From positions 2,900-11,686 of the forward strand of contig CAJUPW010000008.1 in NCBI GenBank assembly GCA_910588635.1: a DNA stretch of 8,787 bases. Direction: 5' to 3'. The notes under the pieces are model-generated. The model was not told the DNA's origin. It worked only from the letters and a program-made list of their open reading frames with translations, and did no database searches. Each line of letters begins with the position of its first letter. The first letter of the stretch is position 1. This stretch comes from an uncultured Oscillospiraceae bacterium (lineage in GTDB: Bacteria > Bacillota > Clostridia > Oscillospirales > Oscillospiraceae). The translations under genes were made by a program, and so were the position numbers. Shown piece after piece: positions 5,913 through 8,787 of the stretch.

Positions 5913-7190
5913 ATGAAAAAGATGCTTGCACTTGCGCTGGCCATGTCCATGGCCCTGTCTCTGGCCGCCTGCGGCGGCGGAGGGGATAAGTCCCAGACCC
6001 CGCCGCCTCCTTCCTGCGGCGGCAGCGCCACCCAGTCCACCCCCCAGGGTGTGGAGCCGGACTATGACTACACCATCCGGATCTATTCAAACTCCAATTC
6101 CACCGAGCGGACCACATGGCTGATTCACGAGGCCAAGGAGGCTGGCTTCAACATCTCCATCGATGACAACTCCGTCATCTCCGGCGACACCGCCGCCATC
6201 CAGGCCGCCAACGAGAACAAGGACGGCGACCTGATCTTCGGCCTGAACGAGACCCGGTGGAGCCAGCTGGTGGACGGCACCTATGAGAACCTGAAGATCA
6301 TGGACTGGACCCCCAGCTGGTCGGGAGACGTGGGCGAGTATGTCTACCCCGGCAAGGCCTACGGTCTGGTCATCCAGAACGTGCTGATGCTCTATCGCAA
6401 CGACGAGCTGGGCACCAACGGCGCCGCGCTCTCCTTCGACCACTGGGCGGACATCGTCAATTGCGGCTATTCCTGGTATCGCCAGAACAAGGTGGGCGGC
6501 ACCACCAACGCCAACATCAACTCCGCCATGCTGTACGCCTTCGTTGATCCCGCCTCTCCCGCCGGCGGCATCTCCGTGGACGGCTGGAAAACCCTGTGGA
6601 AGTACTGCGCCGAGGGCAAGAGCGGCGGCGACGACTACAAGTACGGCTTTGATCCTCTGAATAAGGGCGACGTGCAGGTGTCCACCTTCTACTCCTCCTC
6701 CCTCTACGGCAAGATCGACGCCGCTGGCGAGAGCTCTGACAAGCCCCTGAAGGGCACCATGGAGCCTGAGAACTGGAATCTGGTGGACATCAAGGACGGC
6801 ACCTACTACATCGCCGAGTACATCGGCGTGCTGGATAAGGCCGGCCGCACCGAGGCCCAGACTGCCGCTGTGCAGGAGTTTGCCGAGTGGTTCGGCTCCG
6901 CTGAGACCCAGGCCGCCTGGGGCGAGGAGTTCGATTCCTACCCCTGCAACAGCGAGGCCGCGTCCATCCTCTATCCCAACGGTATTCCCCCCATCTATCA
7001 GCTGAAGAACTTCGCCCTGTCCAAGGTGGACGGCGACACCACTTACGCCGAGTATGTGGCCGCCCACTCCAGCGACTGGACCAATATCATGACCAACCTG
7101 GGCTTCTACTGGGCCGACGCCAGCGAGGCCAAGGCCGAGCCCGATTGGGACAGTCTGGATTGGGCTACCCTGACCCAGTCCGCCGGCTAA
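5913..7190 (+). CDS. ABC importer solute-binding lipoprotein
   Basis: A 425-residue extracytoplasmic binding protein. ATG 5913 is chosen because GGAG (5900-5903) lies nine bases upstream and a classic lipoprotein signal follows: MKKM, a hydrophobic core, then LSLAAC with the lipidated Cys at residue 20. An open frame extends back to 5865 but has no ribosome site. A Gly/Pro/Ser-rich tether (about 21-48) precedes the binding domain, which begins YDYTIRIYSN. The following strands and helices (AIQAANENKDGDLIFGLNE, a VYPGKAYGLVIQNVLMLYRND hinge-like region, FAEWFGSAETQAAW near the end) fit the family 1 / FbpA-PotD type of binding protein. It sits first in the operon with the ATPase and permease it should serve. 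The ligand is not determinable: Fe3+, polyamine, aminophosphonate, thiamine or sugar-type compounds all occur among relatives. Confidence 0.88.
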   Translation: MKKMLALALAMSMALSLAACGGGGDKSQTPPPPSCGGSATQSTPQGVEPDYDYTIRIYSNSNSTERTTWLIHEAKEAGFNISIDDNSVISGDTAAIQAANENKDGDLIFGLNETRWSQLVDGTYENLKIMDWTPSWSGDVGEYVYPGKAYGLVIQNVLMLYRNDELGTNGAALSFDHWADIVNCGYSWYRQNKVGGTTNANINSAMLYAFVDPASPAGGISVDGWKTLWKYCAEGKSGGDDYKYGFDPLNKGDVQVSTFYSSSLYGKIDAAGESSDKPLKGTMEPENWNLVDIKDGTYYIAEYIGVLDKAGRTEAQTAAVQEFAEWFGSAETQAAWGEEFDSYPCNSEAASILYPNGIPPIYQLKNFALSKVDGDTTYAEYVAAHSSDWTNIMTNLGFYWADASEAKAEPDWDSLDWATLTQSAG

Positions 7191-7206
7191 ATTCAAATGT
7201 TTCTTT

Positions 7207-7234
7207 GTGGCGAGCCGGGGAACCGGCTCGCCAC
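7207..7234 (+). promoter_or_regulatory. Intergenic 12-bp hairpin after the binding-protein gene
   Basis: GTGGCGAGCCGG, a GGAA loop, then CCGGCTCGCCAC, a perfect 12-bp GC-rich stem in the 81-base gap between the binding protein and the ATPase. Only a weak T-stretch follows (ACGCATTTTAAATTT), so it is more likely a leaky terminator or an mRNA-stabilising structure. Such structures are common in importer operons and keep the binding protein in excess over the membrane parts. Confidence 0.75.
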
Positions 7235-7271
7235 ACGCATTTTAAATTTATAAAGAGAGGGAGCATCGCCT

Positions 7272-8288
7272 ATGATCCGACTCAACGATATCGTCGTCAA
7301 GTTCGGCGACTTTACCGCCCTGCACGACATCAATGTCCATGTGAAGGAGGGGGAGTTTTTCACCTTCCTGGGCCCCTCGGGCTGCGGAAAGACCACCACC
7401 CTGCGCACCATCACCGGCTTTATCCAGCCCGTCTCCGGCACGGTGGTGGTGAAGGACAGGGATATCACCCATGTCCCCATCGAGGAGCGGAACATCGGCA
7501 TTGTATTCCAGTCCTACGCTCTGTTTCCCACCATGACGGTGTATGACAACATCGCCTTCGGCCTGAAGCTGAAAAAGCTGAAGAAGGCGGAGGTCGCCCA
7601 GAAGGTGAACGACATCGCCAAAAAGGTGGACCTGAGCGAAGAGCAGCTGCGCAAGGCGGTGAGCCAGCTGTCCGGCGGACAGCAGCAGCGGGTGGCCATC
7701 GCCAGGGCGCTGGTCACCGAGCCCGCCATCATCTGCATGGACGAACCGCTGTCCAACCTGGACGCCAAGCTGAGGGTCCAGCTGCGCAACGAGCTCAAGC
7801 AGATGCAAAAGGACTTCGGTATCACTACCATCTATGTCACCCACGATCAGGAGGAGGCGCTTACCCTCTCCGACCACATCGCCGTGTTCAACAAGGGGGT
7901 CATCGAGCAGATCGGTACTCCCAACGAGGTGTACAACCACTCGGCGACCGAGTTTGTGTGCAACTTCATCGGAGACATCAACCTGCTCCGGGATGAGGCG
8001 GTGGCCGCTCTGAACGCGGGCGGGGGACAGGTGGACCCCGCCGCCCACAACTATATCCGTCTGGAGCGCATCCACGTCAACGTGGAGCCCAAGCCGGGCA
8101 GCGTGGTGCTTCCCGGTGTGGTAGACAGCCGGGAGTACTACGGGCTGTACATTAAATACTACATCAAGGCCGCCGGTCAGACCATCAAGGTCATTGAGAA
8201 GAACGACGGCGTGAATATCTACGAGGCGGGCCAAGCTGTAAAGGTGGTCATGGACCCCAGAGACGTGATGGCCTACCCCGGTACATAA
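7272..8288 (+). CDS. ABC importer ATP-binding protein (PotA/FbpC type)
   Basis: A 338-residue cytoplasmic ATPase that powers uptake. Walker A is GPSGCGKT (34-41), the Q-loop is Q80 in VFQSYALFP, the signature is LSGGQQQ (133-139), Walker B is IICMDEP (153-159, D157/E158), followed by SNLDAKLR (the D-loop region), and the switch His is 191 in YVTHDQEEA. After about residue 235 comes a C-terminal regulatory OB/TOBE-type domain (IHVNVEPKPG to the end, about 266-335), as in the spermidine/putrescine, iron and sugar importers. All catalytic residues are present. A GAGAGGGAG ribosome site precedes the ATG. It follows the binding-protein gene after the hairpin and is followed 13 bases later by the permease, so it is clearly operonic. 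Iron (FbpC) and polyamine (PotA) transporters are the closest by general look, but I do not assign a substrate. Confidence 0.95.
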   Translation: MIRLNDIVVKFGDFTALHDINVHVKEGEFFTFLGPSGCGKTTTLRTITGFIQPVSGTVVVKDRDITHVPIEERNIGIVFQSYALFPTMTVYDNIAFGLKLKKLKKAEVAQKVNDIAKKVDLSEEQLRKAVSQLSGGQQQRVAIARALVTEPAIICMDEPLSNLDAKLRVQLRNELKQMQKDFGITTIYVTHDQEEALTLSDHIAVFNKGVIEQIGTPNEVYNHSATEFVCNFIGDINLLRDEAVAALNAGGGQVDPAAHNYIRLERIHVNVEPKPGSVVLPGVVDSREYYGLYIKYYIKAAGQTIKVIEKNDGVNIYEAGQAVKVVMDPRDVMAYPGT

Positions 8289-8301
8289 GGGGGGCGGAAC
8301 T

Positions 8302-8787
8302 ATGACCAAAAGCCGCTCCAACGCCCTGAGCCCGGCCTTGCTGGCAAAGGTTTTCGGCGCCGCCTTCTTTGCCTACCTGTTCCTGGGCTTTATGCTGCTG
8401 CCTTGCCTCAATACCCTGGCCAGCATTTTCACCACCCAGAATGCCTCGGGAAAGACCGATCCTCTGGCGGTGATCCGCTTCTTCTTCGCCGGCAATATGG
8501 GCTCCTACGTGTGGAACTCCCTGAAGCTGGCCATCTGCCTGGTGATTACGGTGAACGTGGTGGGCGTGTCCATCGTGCTGCTCACCGAGTACTTCGACAT
8601 CAAGGGAGCCAAAATCCTCCGCCTGGGCTACATGACCACCCTGATCTACTCCGGCGTGGCCCTGGTCACCGGCTACCTGTTCCTCTACGACAGCAACGGC
8701 ATTATCACCACCCTGCTGGTGGAGGCATTCCCCGGGATGAATCCCAACTGGTTCTCCGGCTTCAACGCGGTGCTCTTCACCATGACC
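8302..8787 (+). CDS. ABC importer permease, N-terminal part (cut by right edge)
   Basis: The first 162 codons of an integral membrane permease; the frame is open at the window end. The ATG is preceded by AAGGGGGGCGG a few bases upstream. Three hydrophobic spans are visible: about 15-40 (FGAAFFAYLFLGFMLLP), 70-95 (NSLKLAICLVITVNVVGVSIVLL, after the WNSL motif typical of binding-protein-dependent permeases) and about 112-130 (TLIYSGVALVTGYLFLY). Layout and position after a PotA/FbpC-like ATPase suggest an FbpB/PotB-like permease. If it is the double-length FbpB type, it may be the only permease of the system; if not, a second permease gene should follow outside the window. The conserved EAA loop is not yet reached with certainty. 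Confidence 0.85.
   Translation, partial: MTKSRSNALSPALLAKVFGAAFFAYLFLGFMLLPCLNTLASIFTTQNASGKTDPLAVIRFFFAGNMGSYVWNSLKLAICLVITVNVVGVSIVLLTEYFDIKGAKILRLGYMTTLIYSGVALVTGYLFLYDSNGIITTLLVEAFPGMNPNWFSGFNAVLFTMT

Noticed and set aside
6087..7196. Long minus-strand frame (369 codons) opposite the binding-protein gene
   Set aside because: It is a mirror frame from G+C-rich codon use. It is Val/Gly/Leu-rich without family motifs and lies antisense to a gene with a signal peptide and good ribosome site.
7248..8321. Long minus-strand frame (357 codons) opposite the ATPase gene
   Set aside because: It is the shadow of an ATPase with all motifs intact, shows low complexity and has no ribosome site.

Overview
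The window looks like chromosome of a Gram-positive gut-type Clostridia bacterium (Oscillospiraceae/Lachnospiraceae-like; inferred from G+C-rich coding, strong AGGAG-type ribosome sites and the gene families, not proven). It falls into two parts. Positions 1 to about 4,720 look like the remains of a mobile element. Positions about 4,840 to 8,787 look like ordinary core chromosome.

Left part. A minus-strand gene for a large surface protein built of tandem SpaA/Cna-B-type domains runs off the left edge. It is interrupted by a complete group II intron (984-3517, same strand) with an intact reverse transcriptase/maturase/HNH ORF. The intron ends can be placed to the base: a GTGCG 5' end at 3517, a 34-nt domain V, a domain VI with a candidate branch-point A seven bases from the 3' end, and an AT 3' end at 984. 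Removing exactly this segment joins the two exons in frame inside a conserved GTY-x-V-x-E motif. At about 4,145 the surface gene is cut off without its signal peptide and abuts the C-terminal third of a plus-strand large serine recombinase. Both genes have lost their 5' ends, as expected from one deletion between divergent genes, or from an assembly chimera.

Boundary. Between the recombinase stop (4717) and the CCA end of a tRNA-Pro lie three perfect hairpins, one of them a good terminator for the tRNA transcript. The intact tRNA-Pro(UGG) is preceded, on its own strand, by a 5' half of a second tRNA-Pro whose 3' half is replaced by a hairpin. A minus-strand promoter drives the tRNA unit, and it appears to share its palindromic -35 box (TTGCAA) with a divergent plus-strand promoter for trmB.

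Right part. trmB (tRNA m7G46 methyltransferase) is followed by a near-consensus promoter whose -35 box overlaps the trmB stop codon. That promoter reads into an ABC importer operon: solute-binding lipoprotein, a strong intergenic hairpin, a PotA/FbpC-type ATPase, and a permease cut by the right edge. The ligand cannot be read from sequence; the Fe3+/polyamine/phosphonate-type group is the likely neighbourhood.

I did not find a convincing new defence or biosynthetic system. The most notable items are the exactly resolvable intron in a repeat-domain adhesin gene, the double-truncation junction, the half tRNA-Pro, and the shared-box divergent promoter.
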